Below, piece by piece: positions 34,289 through 44,097 of a stretch of DNA of 64,000 bases. The notes below the pieces were generated by a model. It was not told where the DNA came from. It did no database searches and saw nothing but the letters and a program-made list of their open reading frames with translations. How positions within the stretch are numbered: position 1 is the stretch's first letter; every line of letters starts with the position of its first letter. A program made the position numbers and the translations under genes. The stretch is from Streptomyces sp. NBC_01408 (GTDB taxonomy: Bacteria; Actinomycetota; Actinomycetes; Streptomycetales; Streptomycetaceae): assembly GCF_026340255.1 (NCBI RefSeq), contig NZ_JAPEPJ010000001.1, forward strand, positions 1,481,001 through 1,545,000, written 5' to 3'.

Positions 34289-35755
34289 TCAGGCCTGAGC
34301 CGCCCACCACTCCTTGAGGGCGGCGACCGCCGCATCGTGTTCCATCGGCCCGTTCTCCAGCCGCAGCTCCATCAGGAAGGCGTACGCCTTGCCGATCACC
34401 GGGCCGGGGCCGACGTCCAGGACCTGCATGATCTCGTTTCCGTCCAGGTCCGGCCGGATCGCGTCCAGCTCCTCCTGCTCCTGAAGCTGCCCGATGCGCT
34501 CCTCCAGGCCGTCATAGGTCCTGGAGAGGGCATTGGCCTTGCGCTTGTTGCGCGTGGTGCAGTCGGAACGGGTCAGCTTGTGCAGGCGCTCCAGCAGCGG
34601 ACCGGCGTCGCGGACGTAGCGGCGTACGGCCGAGTCGGTCCACTCCCCGTCGCCGTAGCCGTGGAAGCGCAGGTGCAGCTCCACGAGCCGGGACACGTCC
34701 TTGACCATGTCGTTGGAGTACTTCAGCGCGGTCATGCGCTTCTTGGTCATCTTCGCGCCCACCACCTCGTGGTGGTGGAAGGAGACCCGGCCGTCGCTCT
34801 CGAACCGACGGGTACGGGGCTTGCCGATGTCGTGCAGCAGGGCGGCGAGCCGCAGCACCAGGTCCGGCCCGTCCTCCTCCAGCGCGATCGCCTGCTCCAG
34901 AACGATCAGCGAGTGGTCGTACACGTCCTTGTGCCGGTGGTGTTCGTCACTCTCCAGCCGCAGGGCTGGCAGCTCGGGCAGCACCCGGTCGGCCAGCCCG
35001 GTGTCCACGAGCAGGCCGAGGCCCTTGCGCGGGTTGGGGGAGAGGATCAGCTTGTTCAGCTCCCCCTGCACCCGCTCCGCCGAAACGATCTCGATCCGTT
35101 CGGACATCCCCTTCATGGCCGCCACGACCTCGGGGGAGACCTCGAAGTCCAGCTGCGACGCGAACCGCGCCGCCCGCAGCATGCGCAGCGGATCGTCGGA
35201 GAACGAGTCCTCCGGGGTGCCCGGGGTGCGCAGCACACCCCCGGCCAGGTCCTCCAGGCCGCCGTGCGGATCGATGAACTCCTGCTCCGGCAGGGCCAGC
35301 GCCATGGCGTTCACCGTGAAGTCACGGCGGACCAGGTCGTCCTCGATCGAGTCGCCGTAGGAGACCTCGGGCTTGCGCGAGGTGCGGTCGTACGCTTCCG
35401 AGCGGTACGTGGTCACCTCGATCTGGAAGCTCCGGTCGGCGCCCTCGACGCGGGCGCTCTTCTGCGCGCCGACGGTGCCGAAGGCGATTCCCACGTCCCA
35501 CACCGAGTCGGCCCACGGCCGGATGATCTTCAGGACGTCCTCGGGACGCGCATCGGTGGTGAAGTCGAGGTCGTTGCCGAGACGCCCCAGCAGCGCGTCG
35601 CGGACGGACCCGCCGACCAGGGCGAGGCGGAAGCCCGCCTCCTGGAATCGGCGGCCGAGCTCGTCGGCGACAGGCGCGACCCGCAGCAGTTCACTCACTG
35701 CGCGGCGCTGCACCTGACTCAGGGCACTGGGGTTGTCTTCCTTGGCGTTCGGCAC
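34289..35755 (-). CDS. pcnA: CCA tRNA nucleotidyltransferase / polymerase with HD domain
   Basis: A 488-residue class II nucleotidyltransferase. The catalytic motif is LVGGSVRDALLGRLGNDLDF with Asp-x-Asp, followed by the flexible loop and neck domain. A C-terminal HD domain contains LLHDIGKPRTRR, as in enzymes with extra phosphatase or phosphodiesterase activity. It adds or repairs the CCA end of tRNA. The GTG start at 35755 is chosen because the upstream frame to 35863 runs through the divergent promoter region. In mycobacteria the same gene sits next to the murJ cluster, as here. Confidence 0.92.
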   Translation of the reverse strand: MPNAKEDNPSALSQVQRRAVSELLRVAPVADELGRRFQEAGFRLALVGGSVRDALLGRLGNDLDFTTDARPEDVLKIIRPWADSVWDVGIAFGTVGAQKSARVEGADRSFQIEVTTYRSEAYDRTSRKPEVSYGDSIEDDLVRRDFTVNAMALALPEQEFIDPHGGLEDLAGGVLRTPGTPEDSFSDDPLRMLRAARFASQLDFEVSPEVVAAMKGMSERIEIVSAERVQGELNKLILSPNPRKGLGLLVDTGLADRVLPELPALRLESDEHHRHKDVYDHSLIVLEQAIALEEDGPDLVLRLAALLHDIGKPRTRRFESDGRVSFHHHEVVGAKMTKKRMTALKYSNDMVKDVSRLVELHLRFHGYGDGEWTDSAVRRYVRDAGPLLERLHKLTRSDCTTRNKRKANALSRTYDGLEERIGQLQEQEELDAIRPDLDGNEIMQVLDVGPGPVIGKAYAFLMELRLENGPMEHDAAVAALKEWWAAQA

Positions 35756-35940
35756 AACAGAAAAGGGTACGTGCCCGGCCCGCCGCGGGCTCCCCCGTTT
35801 CCGGCGCCCCCGGCACACCCCGGTCCCGGTCCCGAGCCGATCATGTGGGGCAAGGCGCGGCACTCACGCCCGGCGGCTCTCGTTACCATGCGTGGACGCA
35901 CAGACGGAGACCACCGACACTTCGAGGGACGGGCTAGCGC

Positions 35941-38205
35941 GTGGCCGAGGCGGCAGAGAACCAGGGGGCGGCGCTCGTCCCTGTCCGACGCCGATGGCTG
36001 CGGCGGGCGGTCGTCCTGCTCGCCGGGACGCCAGTGCTCGCCGCGCTGGTCTACTCGCCGGCCCCGAGGGCCCAGGCCGCCGAGGCGGCCTCCGTCGACG
36101 TCCAGCTGGACTCCATGGCCCCCACCGCGCCTGTGAAGGGCGACACACTCACCATCTCCGGCACGGTGGTCAACAACGGCCGGGAGACGATCACCGACGC
36201 CCACGTGGGCCTGCGGGTCGGGCCCGCGCTGGGCGACCGGGCCTCGATCGACGAGGCGGCGGAGCGCAACGGTTTCCGCGCCGGCGCCGACCCCGGCGAG
36301 ATCGATTCGGCCTACGCCGTGAAGATCGCCTCGCTGCCGTCGAAGGTGAGCCAGGACTTCACCCTCACCGTCCCCGTGAACAAGCTGGAGCTGGACAAGG
36401 ACGGTGTCTACCAGCTCGGCGTCTCCTTGTCCGGGGCGACGGACAGCCGCCCGTCCGAGCAGGTCCTCGGAATCAAGCGGACCTTCCTGCCCTGGCAGCC
36501 GGACGCCGCGGCCAAGAAGTCCCAGCTGACCTACGTGTGGCCGCTGATCTCCCGCACCCGGGTGACCGCGGAGACCGGCTCCGACGAGCTCCAGACCCCG
36601 GTCTTCCTCGACGACTCGCTCGCCGAGGAGCTCAAGCCGGAGGGCCGGCTGGGCCAGATGGTCACGCTCGGCAAGGAACTGCCGATCACCTGGGTCATCG
36701 ACCCCGACCTGCTCTACACCGTCGACGCCATGACGAAGGGCTACCGGGTCCGGAGCCCCGACGGGAAGACCGTCCAGGGCAAGAACAAGGCCGTCGCCGA
36801 GCAGTGGCTGAGCTCCCTCGAAGGCGCGGTCCAGGGCAAGAAGGTCGTCGCGCTGCCCTTCGCCGACCCCGACCTCGCCTCCCTCGCCCACCACGGCAAG
36901 GACGTCTCGGGCACCCTGGGGCAGCTGCGGCCCGCCACCGACAAGGCGAAGCAGGCCGTGGAGACGGTCCTGCACGTCCCCGCGTCCACCGACTTCTCCT
37001 GGCCCGTGGACGGCGCCATCGATCCGTCGATCGTCAACGTCGCCACCTCGGCCGGCGCCCACAACGTGCTCACCCGCAGCGACAGCCTCACGGAGACCGG
37101 GTCGCTCGGCTACACCCCGTCGGCCGCCCGGCCGATCGGCGCGGGCACCACCGCCGTCGTCGCGGACGCCGAACTCTCCACCGCCTTCGACGGCGACATG
37201 CTCAACGCCGGGAACTCGGTCCTCGCCGTGCAGCGGTTCCTCGCGCACAGCCTGGCGCTGAACCTGCAGAAGACCAACGAGCAGCGCAGCTTCGTCGTCG
37301 CCCCGCAGCGGATGCCGTCCGTCAGCCAGGCCCACACGATGGCCGCCGCCATACGAACCCTGCAGGCGGGCCGCTGGACCCAGCCCGGCGACCTCGAAGC
37401 CGCCGCCGCGGCCAAGCCCGACCCCGGCGCCGCAACCCAGGTCCCGGGCGCCGGGCAGTATCCCGAGGCCCTGCGCAAGCACGAGCTTCCGGTGTCGGCC
37501 TTCGAGAAGATCCGCACCACCCAGAACACCCTCGACCACTTCAAGGTCATCCTCGCCGCCCCCGACCGCGTCGAGATCCCCTTCGGCAACACCACCAACC
37601 GGGAGATGTCCACCTCCTGGCGCGGCCGTGCCGACGAGTCCCGGCTCTACCGGGACCAGGTGCAGGACTACCTGATCAGCCTGACCGAGAAGGTCAAGGT
37701 CATCCCCAAGTCCGACGCCACCCTGTCGGGACACAGCGCCACCATCCCGGTCAGTGTCCAGAACAGCCTCGTCCAGGACGTCCACGACCTCGTGCTGCGG
37801 GTGAAGTCCGCCAACCCCACCCGCCTGATGTTCGGCAAGAGCGGCGAGTCCGAGCAGGAGGTCACCGTCCAGGGCGGGCACAGCCAGACGGTCAAGTTCA
37901 CCGCCAACGCCACCGCGAGCGGCCCCGTCGAGGTCACCGCGCAGCTCTTCACCAAGGACGGCGTCGCCTACGGGAAGGAACGCAAGTTCACCGTCGAGGC
38001 CACCGAGATCACCCCCACCGTCATGCTCGTGATCGCCGGCGGTGTGCTGCTCCTCGTCCTGGCAGGCGTCAAGATGTACGCAAGCCGCAAGCGCGTCGCA
38101 GCTCGGGCGGCCGCCGAGGAGAGTACGCAGCAGAGTGACGAGTCCCCGGACACCGGACCGCAAAGCACCGACGGGTCCGGCACGGGTGAGACAGTGGACC
38201 GTTGA
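35941..38205 (+). CDS. DUF6049 exported membrane-anchored protein
   Basis: A 754-residue protein. A basic N-terminus and hydrophobic segment (RRAVVLLAGTPVLAALVYSP) form a signal sequence ending at AQAAEA. A long exposed region of beta-rich domains follows. One TM helix (VMLVIAGGVLLLVLAGVKMY) lies near the end, with a short acidic cytoplasmic tail. It resembles Rv3909 of Mycobacterium tuberculosis, also directly upstream of the murJ homologue. The start is GTG 35941. Function unknown, but a role with MurJ is likely from conserved neighbourhood. Confidence 0.85.
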   Translation: MAEAAENQGAALVPVRRRWLRRAVVLLAGTPVLAALVYSPAPRAQAAEAASVDVQLDSMAPTAPVKGDTLTISGTVVNNGRETITDAHVGLRVGPALGDRASIDEAAERNGFRAGADPGEIDSAYAVKIASLPSKVSQDFTLTVPVNKLELDKDGVYQLGVSLSGATDSRPSEQVLGIKRTFLPWQPDAAAKKSQLTYVWPLISRTRVTAETGSDELQTPVFLDDSLAEELKPEGRLGQMVTLGKELPITWVIDPDLLYTVDAMTKGYRVRSPDGKTVQGKNKAVAEQWLSSLEGAVQGKKVVALPFADPDLASLAHHGKDVSGTLGQLRPATDKAKQAVETVLHVPASTDFSWPVDGAIDPSIVNVATSAGAHNVLTRSDSLTETGSLGYTPSAARPIGAGTTAVVADAELSTAFDGDMLNAGNSVLAVQRFLAHSLALNLQKTNEQRSFVVAPQRMPSVSQAHTMAAAIRTLQAGRWTQPGDLEAAAAAKPDPGAATQVPGAGQYPEALRKHELPVSAFEKIRTTQNTLDHFKVILAAPDRVEIPFGNTTNREMSTSWRGRADESRLYRDQVQDYLISLTEKVKVIPKSDATLSGHSATIPVSVQNSLVQDVHDLVLRVKSANPTRLMFGKSGESEQEVTVQGGHSQTVKFTANATASGPVEVTAQLFTKDGVAYGKERKFTVEATEITPTVMLVIAGGVLLLVLAGVKMYASRKRVAARAAAEESTQQSDESPDTGPQSTDGSGTGETVDR

Positions 38206-38251
38206 GCGATGCCGTGGCCGGTCGGCCTGGGGACGATGAGGTGGGGTTTCG

Positions 38252-40426
38252 ATGAACGCGCCGTACGACGGTGACCGCGCGCAGGGCACTGGCGGGCCCG
38301 CGCCCTCCCAGGGCACTGCCCCGGGCGCCCCGGTGCCCGGGCAGGTTCCCGCGCCTGCGCCCGCGCCGGAGCGTGACCCGTATGTCCAGGAGGCCTACGA
38401 CTACGACCCGTACCGGTCGCAGGACCTGTCCGCCCAGGACCCCGTCGCCGAGGTCCTCTACGACCGCGCCGCGCACCCCCCGCCGCCGCCGGGCACCTAC
38501 CAGGAGCCCGGCCCGCTCTACGCGGCACCGACGGCGCCCTCCTACTCGCCCGACCCCCGGGTCTGGGCCCAGACCCCGCCGCCCGAGCCGGACGGCCCCT
38601 CCCGCCACCTCCCGTACGGGGACCGCGCGACGACCACCGAGTTCGTCGGCGTGGACTCCCTCGTCACCAAGGCGGCCGAGGAGGAACCCCAGCCGGACGC
38701 CTTCGCCCACCTCTACCGGGACCAGCAGGCAGCGCCCCGAACCCCCGCCGAGGACGCCCCCGTCGCCGCCCCGGCACCGAGCAAGCCCGTCGGACGCGCT
38801 TCCAGCCTCCTCAAGTCCAGCGCCCTCATGGCCGCCGGAACGATCGTCTCCCGCATCACCGGCTTCCTGCGGACCCTGGTCATCGCCGGTGCCATCGGCG
38901 TGGGCACCTTCAACGACACGTACCAGATCGCCAACACCCTGCCGACGATGATCTACGTGCTGGTCGGCGGCGGCGCGCTCAACGCCGTCTTCATCCCGCA
39001 GCTGGTCCGGGCCATGAAGAGCGACAGCGACGGCGGAGAGGCGTACGCCAACCGGCTGCTGACCCTCGTCGTGGTCCTGCTGGCCGCGATCACCACCATC
39101 TGCGTCCTCGCCGCACCCGTTTTCATCACGATGATGTCGCCGAAGATCGCCTCCGACCCGCAGCAGATGGACGTCGCGGTCGCCTTCGCCCGCTACTGCC
39201 TGCCCACCATGTTCTTCATGGGCGTCCACGTGGTCCTCGGTCAGATCCTCAACGCCCGCGGCCGCTTCGGCGCGATGATGTGGACCCCGGTCCTCAACAA
39301 CATCGTCGTCATCGCCACCTTCGGCGCCTTCATCTGGGCCTTCGGCGGCTTCACCACCTCCGGCGTCAACGCCACCACCGTCACCGCCGACGGCGTGCGC
39401 CTGCTGGGCCTGGGCACCCTGCTCGGTCTCACCGTCCAGGCCCTCGCGATGCTGCCGTACCTGCGTGACGCGGGCTTCAAGCCGCGCCTGCGCTTCGACT
39501 GGAAGGGCCACGGCCTGGGCAAGGCCGCCCGCCTGGCCAAGTGGACGTTCTTCTTCGTCCTCGCCAACCAGATCGGCCTCGTGGTCGTCACCCAGCTCGC
39601 CACCTGGGCCGGGTCGGTCGCCGAGAAGCAGGGCCACCCCGGCACCGGCATCACCGCCTACAACTACGCGCTGCTGCTGTGGCAGATGCCCCAGGCCATC
39701 ATCACCGTGTCCGTCATGACGGCCGTCCTGCCCCGCATTTCGCGCTCCGCCCACGACGGGGACGCCGCCGCCGTCCGCGACGACATCTCCTACGGGCTGC
39801 GGACGTCGGCCGTCGCGATCGTGCCCTGCTCCTTCGCGTTCCTCGCGCTCGGCGTCCCCATGGCCACGCTGCTCTACGCCGGCTCCGGGTCGGGCGCCCA
39901 GAACATCGGCTACATCCTGATGGCCTTCGGCCTCGGGCTGATCCCGTACTCCGTCCAGTACGTCGTCCTGCGCGGCTTCTACGCCTACGAGGACACCCGG
40001 ACGCCCTTCTACAACACGGTCATCGTGGCCGCCGTCAACGCCGCGGTCTCCGCAGCCTCCTTCTTCGTGCTGCCGGCCCGCTGGGCCGTCGTCGGCATGG
40101 CCGCCGCCTACGGCCTCGGCTACGCCGTCGGCGTCGGCGTGGCCTGGCGCCGCCTCAAGACCCGTCTGGGCGGCGACCTCGACGGCGCCCACGTGATGCG
40201 CACCTACGCCCGCCTCACCGGCGCCTGCGTCCCCGCCGCGGCCGTGGCCGGCGCCGCCGCCTACGCGGTCACGCAGTGGCTGGGCAGCGGCGTCCTCGGC
40301 TCCGCCACCGCACTCGTGGCCGGCGGCATCGCCCTGGCCGCCGTCTTCCTCATCGCCGCCAAGCGGATGCGGATCGAAGAGCTCAACGCGATGGTCGGTA
40401 TGGTCCGCGGACGTCTGGGGCGCTGA
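38252..40426 (+). CDS. murJ: Lipid II flippase MurJ (MviN)
   Basis: A 724-residue MurJ-type flippase with about fourteen TM helices. The first TM block contains ARG-like residues in SALMAAGTIVSRITGFLRTLVIA, and later ARGRFGAMMWTPVLNN and FYAYEDTRTPFYNT fit MviN signatures. The first 180 residues are a Pro/Ala-rich cytoplasmic extension not seen in most bacteria. It moves lipid II across the membrane for peptidoglycan synthesis. The following gene is a pseudokinase, separated by 126 bp. Confidence 0.95.
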   Translation: MNAPYDGDRAQGTGGPAPSQGTAPGAPVPGQVPAPAPAPERDPYVQEAYDYDPYRSQDLSAQDPVAEVLYDRAAHPPPPPGTYQEPGPLYAAPTAPSYSPDPRVWAQTPPPEPDGPSRHLPYGDRATTTEFVGVDSLVTKAAEEEPQPDAFAHLYRDQQAAPRTPAEDAPVAAPAPSKPVGRASSLLKSSALMAAGTIVSRITGFLRTLVIAGAIGVGTFNDTYQIANTLPTMIYVLVGGGALNAVFIPQLVRAMKSDSDGGEAYANRLLTLVVVLLAAITTICVLAAPVFITMMSPKIASDPQQMDVAVAFARYCLPTMFFMGVHVVLGQILNARGRFGAMMWTPVLNNIVVIATFGAFIWAFGGFTTSGVNATTVTADGVRLLGLGTLLGLTVQALAMLPYLRDAGFKPRLRFDWKGHGLGKAARLAKWTFFFVLANQIGLVVVTQLATWAGSVAEKQGHPGTGITAYNYALLLWQMPQAIITVSVMTAVLPRISRSAHDGDAAAVRDDISYGLRTSAVAIVPCSFAFLALGVPMATLLYAGSGSGAQNIGYILMAFGLGLIPYSVQYVVLRGFYAYEDTRTPFYNTVIVAAVNAAVSAASFFVLPARWAVVGMAAAYGLGYAVGVGVAWRRLKTRLGGDLDGAHVMRTYARLTGACVPAAAVAGAAAYAVTQWLGSGVLGSATALVAGGIALAAVFLIAAKRMRIEELNAMVGMVRGRLGR

Positions 40427-40552
40427 TGCGCACGACCGGCAACTGCCCGGAGCCCCTTCATGTGTCGTGCACAGCGCCGGACTGTGGGCACAATTGGCTT
40501 GGATTCGCAGACTGGCCGACAGCGCGTAACGGATGGGGAGGCAGGGACGACG

Positions 40553-42280
40553 GTGGCGGAACGTAGCACGGCTGCCGTCGACGTGGCCGATAACAGCGGC
40601 GACGAGCCGCTGGCCGCACAGGCGGCCAAGGCCACGGCCGACGGGGTGGACACCCAGAACGGACAAGCCGCGGACGGACCCATGCCCGAAAAGGACGGCG
40701 AACGCACGACGGCGGCCCCCGCGGCCGCACCCGAACTCCACAGCGGCCACAAGCTCGCCAGACGCTACCGGCTCGAAGAGTGCGTCACCCGTGTGGACGG
40801 ATTCAGCAGCTGGCGTGCGATGGACGAGAAGCTGCGCCGGGCCGTCGGCGTCCACCTGCTCCCCGCCGACCACGCGCGGGCCCGCTCCGTCCTGGCCGCC
40901 GCCCGCTCCTCCGCCCTGCTCGGCGACCCCCGGTTCGTCCAGGTCCTCGACGCCGTGGAGGAGAACGACCTCGTCTACGTCGTCCACGAATGGCTGCCCG
41001 ACGCCACCGAACTCACCGCGCTCCTCGCGGCGGGCCCGCTGGAAGCCCACGAGGCCTACCAGCTCGTCAGCCAGATCTCCCAAGCCATGGCCGCCGCGCA
41101 CCGCGAAGGCCTCGCCCACCTGCGCCTGACGCCCAGCGCGATACTGCGCACCTCCACGGGCCAGTACCGCATCCGCGGCCTCGCCGTGAACGCCGCCCTG
41201 CGCGGCATCACCAGCGAGACCCCGCAGCGCGCCGACACCGAGGCCATCGGCGCACTCCTCTACGCCGCCCTCACCCAGCGCTGGCCGTACGAGAGCGACG
41301 CCTACGGCCTGACCGGCCTGCCCAAGGGCGTGGGCCTCATCGCTCCCGACCAGGTCCGCGCCGGTGTGCACCGGGGGCTCGGCGAACTCGCCATGCGCGC
41401 CCTCGCCAACGACGGAGCCACCGCCTCCCGCCAGGAACCCGCCTGCACCACCCCGGAGGAACTGGCCAAGGCCGTCGCCGCGATGCCCCGCATCCGGCCG
41501 CCGGAGCCCGCGTTCACCGCCCCTCCCGAGTACCAGCAGACCACGTACCAGCAGGGCAGCTACGGCCGTCCCGCGGGCCCCGGCGCGAAGACCGTCCAGA
41601 ACGTCCCGGTCGTCCCGCCGGCCCCGCTGCAGAGCCGCACCGGCAGGGTCCTCAAGTGGGGCGTCGCCGCCCTGCTGATCGCCGCCCTGGGCCTCGGCAG
41701 CTGGCAGCTCGCCGACACCCTCCTGGAACGCTTGAACCAGGGCAGCAACAGCGACACCGGCCCCTCCCAGCCCCCTGCCGACGACGCGCCCGACAAGAAG
41801 GAGCCGAGCAAGGCTCTGCCCCTGTCCCAGGCCACGGTCCTCGCCATAGGCGGAGACCAGGTCAAGCCCGAGGACGCGGACAAGACCATCGACGGCAGCA
41901 CCGACACAGGCTGGGTCACGCCCCAGTACAAGGGGTATCCGAAGTTCGGAAACCTCCCCGGGCGCAGGGACGGGAGCGGCATCATCGTCGATCTCGGCAG
42001 CGTCCAGAACGTGACCGGAATCGAGCTGGACCTGTACGCCGCCGGACAGAAGCTCCAGGTCCGCGCCGCGGCCCCGGACGCCTCCGCCCCGGACTCGCTC
42101 GACAATTTCTCCCAGCGGCTCACCAAGCTGGAGACCACGCAGAAGAAGCTGCAGACCACTCTGGAAGCCCCGGTCCGCACCCGGTACGTGCTCGTCCACA
42201 TCACCGAACTGCCCCAGGACGACGAGGGGCACTACCGAGGCGGCATCAACAACATCAAGGTCCTCGGTCACAGTTCCTGA
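40553..42280 (+). CDS. Membrane-anchored pseudokinase with extracellular F5/8-type domain
   Basis: A 575-residue protein. The N-terminal 55 residues are disordered, then a Ser/Thr-kinase-like fold (HKLARRYRLEECVTRVDG...RAVGVHLLPADHARAR). The catalytic residues are missing: the Lys of the VAIK strand is replaced in GVHLLPAD, the HRD loop reads HLRLTPSAI, and the DFG region reads IRGLAV. One TM helix (VLKWGVAALLIAALGLGSW) leads to a C-terminal discoidin-like domain (DGSTDTGWVTPQ...GIIVDLGSVQNVTGIELDLY). In mycobacteria the same pseudokinase and extracellular domain are fused to MurJ and bind FhaA. Here they are a separate gene. The GTG at 40553 is preceded by AGGG. Confidence 0.9.
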   Translation: MAERSTAAVDVADNSGDEPLAAQAAKATADGVDTQNGQAADGPMPEKDGERTTAAPAAAPELHSGHKLARRYRLEECVTRVDGFSSWRAMDEKLRRAVGVHLLPADHARARSVLAAARSSALLGDPRFVQVLDAVEENDLVYVVHEWLPDATELTALLAAGPLEAHEAYQLVSQISQAMAAAHREGLAHLRLTPSAILRTSTGQYRIRGLAVNAALRGITSETPQRADTEAIGALLYAALTQRWPYESDAYGLTGLPKGVGLIAPDQVRAGVHRGLGELAMRALANDGATASRQEPACTTPEELAKAVAAMPRIRPPEPAFTAPPEYQQTTYQQGSYGRPAGPGAKTVQNVPVVPPAPLQSRTGRVLKWGVAALLIAALGLGSWQLADTLLERLNQGSNSDTGPSQPPADDAPDKKEPSKALPLSQATVLAIGGDQVKPEDADKTIDGSTDTGWVTPQYKGYPKFGNLPGRRDGSGIIVDLGSVQNVTGIELDLYAAGQKLQVRAAAPDASAPDSLDNFSQRLTKLETTQKKLQTTLEAPVRTRYVLVHITELPQDDEGHYRGGINNIKVLGHSS

Positions 42281-42295
42281 GGCTTCCGGCCCCAC

Positions 42296-42328
42296 AGGGT
42301 CCGCTGCGCCACCGGCCCGGCGGACCCT
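42296..42328 (+). terminator. Hairpin after pseudokinase gene
   Basis: AGGGTCCGC (42296-42304) and GCGGACCCT (42320-42328) form a 9-bp stem. It lies before the sigM gene, which should thus have its own promoter. Confidence 0.5.
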
Positions 42329-42377
42329 CGTGTTTCCCCCGCCCAAGCCGTAATCTCCCTGCGGGAGGCTAGGTGTG

Positions 42378-43070
42378 ATGCACGACGCAGCGACCGGCGA
42401 CAGCGACGCAGAACTGCTGGCCAGACATGCCTCCGGAGACCCGGAAGCTTTCGGTGAACTCGTCCGCCGCCACCGGGACCGGCTGTGGGCCGTGGCCCTG
42501 CGCACCCTCGGCGACCGCGAGGAGGCCGCCGACGCCGTCCAGGACGCCCTCGTCTCGGCCTACCGGGCCGCCCACACCTTCCGCGGCGAATCCGCCGTCA
42601 CCACCTGGCTGCACCGGATCACCGTCAACGCCTGCCTCGACCGCGCCCGCAAGGCCGCCTCCCGCAGGACCGCGCCCCTCGATGACACGGACCGCCTGGA
42701 GCGCCTCCTGGAGCCCCACGAGTCCGCGGAGGCCCCTGCGGAGCGCCAGGACCTCCACCGCCAGCTCCTGGCCGCCCTGAGCACCCTCCCGCCGGAACAG
42801 CGGGCCGCGCTCGTCCTCGTCGACATGCAGGGATACCCCGTAGCCGAGGCCGCCCGCCTGCTCGACGTCCCCACCGGCACCGTGAAGAGCCGGTGCGCGC
42901 GGGGCAGGGCGAAACTCGTCCCGCTGCTCACTCATCTGCGCTCGAATGCCGGGGATAACACCGCCGCCGAGCGGGGAAGGAACCGGACGCCGGGCACAGC
43001 CGTCCCACCAGCGGCAGAACCCAGGCATCCAGACCCAGACGCTGTGAAGGGCGGAGGTGGACGACCGTGA
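42378..43070 (+). CDS. sigM: ECF sigma factor SigM
   Basis: A 230-residue group IV sigma factor. Region 2 is GDPEAFGELVRRHRDRLW through DREEAADAVQDALVSAYRAAHTFRG, and region 4 is LPPEQRAALVLVDMQGYPVAEAARLLDVPTGTVKSRCARGRAKL. The position just before the anti-sigma factor and trxBA matches SigM of S. coelicolor and M. tuberculosis. The start is ATG 42378 or GTG 42375, both downstream of GGGAGG. The stop overlaps the anti-sigma start by four bases. Confidence 0.93.
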   Translation: MHDAATGDSDAELLARHASGDPEAFGELVRRHRDRLWAVALRTLGDREEAADAVQDALVSAYRAAHTFRGESAVTTWLHRITVNACLDRARKAASRRTAPLDDTDRLERLLEPHESAEAPAERQDLHRQLLAALSTLPPEQRAALVLVDMQGYPVAEAARLLDVPTGTVKSRCARGRAKLVPLLTHLRSNAGDNTAAERGRNRTPGTAVPPAAEPRHPDPDAVKGGGGRP

Positions 43071-44041
43071 CTCCCCCCACTACTGGCGTGCCCGGCACGA
43101 CCGGCACGATCCGGCACCCGGATGTCTCCGAGATCTCCGACCTGGCCGAAGGACTCCTCTCCCCGTCCCGGACCGCGGAAGTCCGCCGCCACCTCGGCGA
43201 CTGCACCCTGTGCGCCGACGTCCGCGCCTCCCTGGAGGAGATCCGCTCCCTCCTGGGCACCCTGCCCGGACCGTCCCGGATGCCGGCCGACGTCGCGGGC
43301 CGCATCGACGCGGCCCTCGCCGCCGAGGCGCTCCTCGACGCCACCACACCCCGGGTCTCCCACCAGCAGCGCCGACCCGCACCAGACCTCCGGCCGGGCA
43401 CCACCGACCACGATGTTTCACGTGAAACATCGCCCGGCACCACGCCCCGGCCCGAGGCAGGCCGGCCCTCCGGTCACCCGGTCGGCCCAAGCGGCCCCGG
43501 GCGCCGGCGCGCCCGCCGCCGGATCGCCGTGATCACGGGACTGGCCGGAGCCGCCGCCTGCGCCCTGGGCGTCTTCCTGTTCGGCAACCTCACCGGTCCG
43601 CCCTCCCCCCAGGGCGCCGCCCGCAACGACACCGCGGCCACGGCCACCCAGCCCCGCGCCGATGACGGCTCCTACACCGCACAGGGCCTCCAGAACAGCG
43701 TCCGGCAGCTCCTGGCCTCCGGGCAGGGCCTCAAGACCGTTCCTGGCGAGCAGAACAACACCTACGGCATGGAGAACACCGCGCCCGGCACCGACGTGGC
43801 CCCCGGCGGCCGCAATGCGTCCTCCGTCCCGGCGTGCGTCCAGGACGCCACCGGCCGCGCCGAATCCCCGCTCGCCGCCGAACGCGGCAGCTACGAGGGC
43901 ACGGCCGTGCATCTGCTCGTCCTGCCGCACCCCGGCGACCCGGCCCGGGTGGACGCCTACCTCGTGGACTCCAGCTGTGAGGGCGGCGCCTCGGCCACCC
44001 CCGGAAGGCTGATGCTGAAGGGCACATACCCCCGAAGCTGA
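43067..44041 (+). CDS. Zinc-finger anti-sigma factor for SigM
   Basis: A 324-residue ZAS-type anti-sigma factor. The cytoplasmic part contains HLGDCTLCADV with the HxxxCxxC motif. A linker of about 80 residues follows, then one TM helix (IAVITGLAGAAACALGVFLFG) and an exposed domain. The linker includes Asp-Val-Ser-Arg-Glu-Thr, encoded by the parS at 43415. GTG start overlapping sigM (GTGA) supports translational coupling and one-to-one synthesis with SigM. Confidence 0.88.
   Translation: MTPPTTGVPGTTGTIRHPDVSEISDLAEGLLSPSRTAEVRRHLGDCTLCADVRASLEEIRSLLGTLPGPSRMPADVAGRIDAALAAEALLDATTPRVSHQQRRPAPDLRPGTTDHDVSRETSPGTTPRPEAGRPSGHPVGPSGPGRRRARRRIAVITGLAGAAACALGVFLFGNLTGPPSPQGAARNDTAATATQPRADDGSYTAQGLQNSVRQLLASGQGLKTVPGEQNNTYGMENTAPGTDVAPGGRNASSVPACVQDATGRAESPLAAERGSYEGTAVHLLVLPHPGDPARVDAYLVDSSCEGGASATPGRLMLKGTYPRS
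43415..43428. promoter_or_regulatory. parS: parS site inside the anti-SigM gene
   Basis: Exact GTTTCACGTGAAAC within the coding sequence, read as Val-Ser-Arg-Glu-Thr in the linker; extended to a 22-bp palindrome. Confidence 0.95.
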
Positions 44042-44069
44042 CACGTTGCGGTCCGCACTCGGACAGGTG

Positions 44070-44097
44070 GGGAATGCGAGCGGCTTAGGATCCGTTG
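44070..44097 (+). promoter_or_regulatory. SigR-type promoter of trxBA
   Basis: GGGAAT at 44070-44075, an 18-base spacer, and GTTG at 44094-44097, a perfect match to the Streptomyces SigR consensus (GGGAAT-N18-GTT). It is 70 bp upstream of trxB. In S. coelicolor trxBA is a classic target of SigR, the thiol-stress sigma factor. Confidence 0.9.

Noticed and set aside
38069..42505. Minus-strand 1478-codon open frame
   Set aside because: It is antisense to murJ and the pseudokinase, shows Gly/Val/Glu-rich shadow composition and has no domains.
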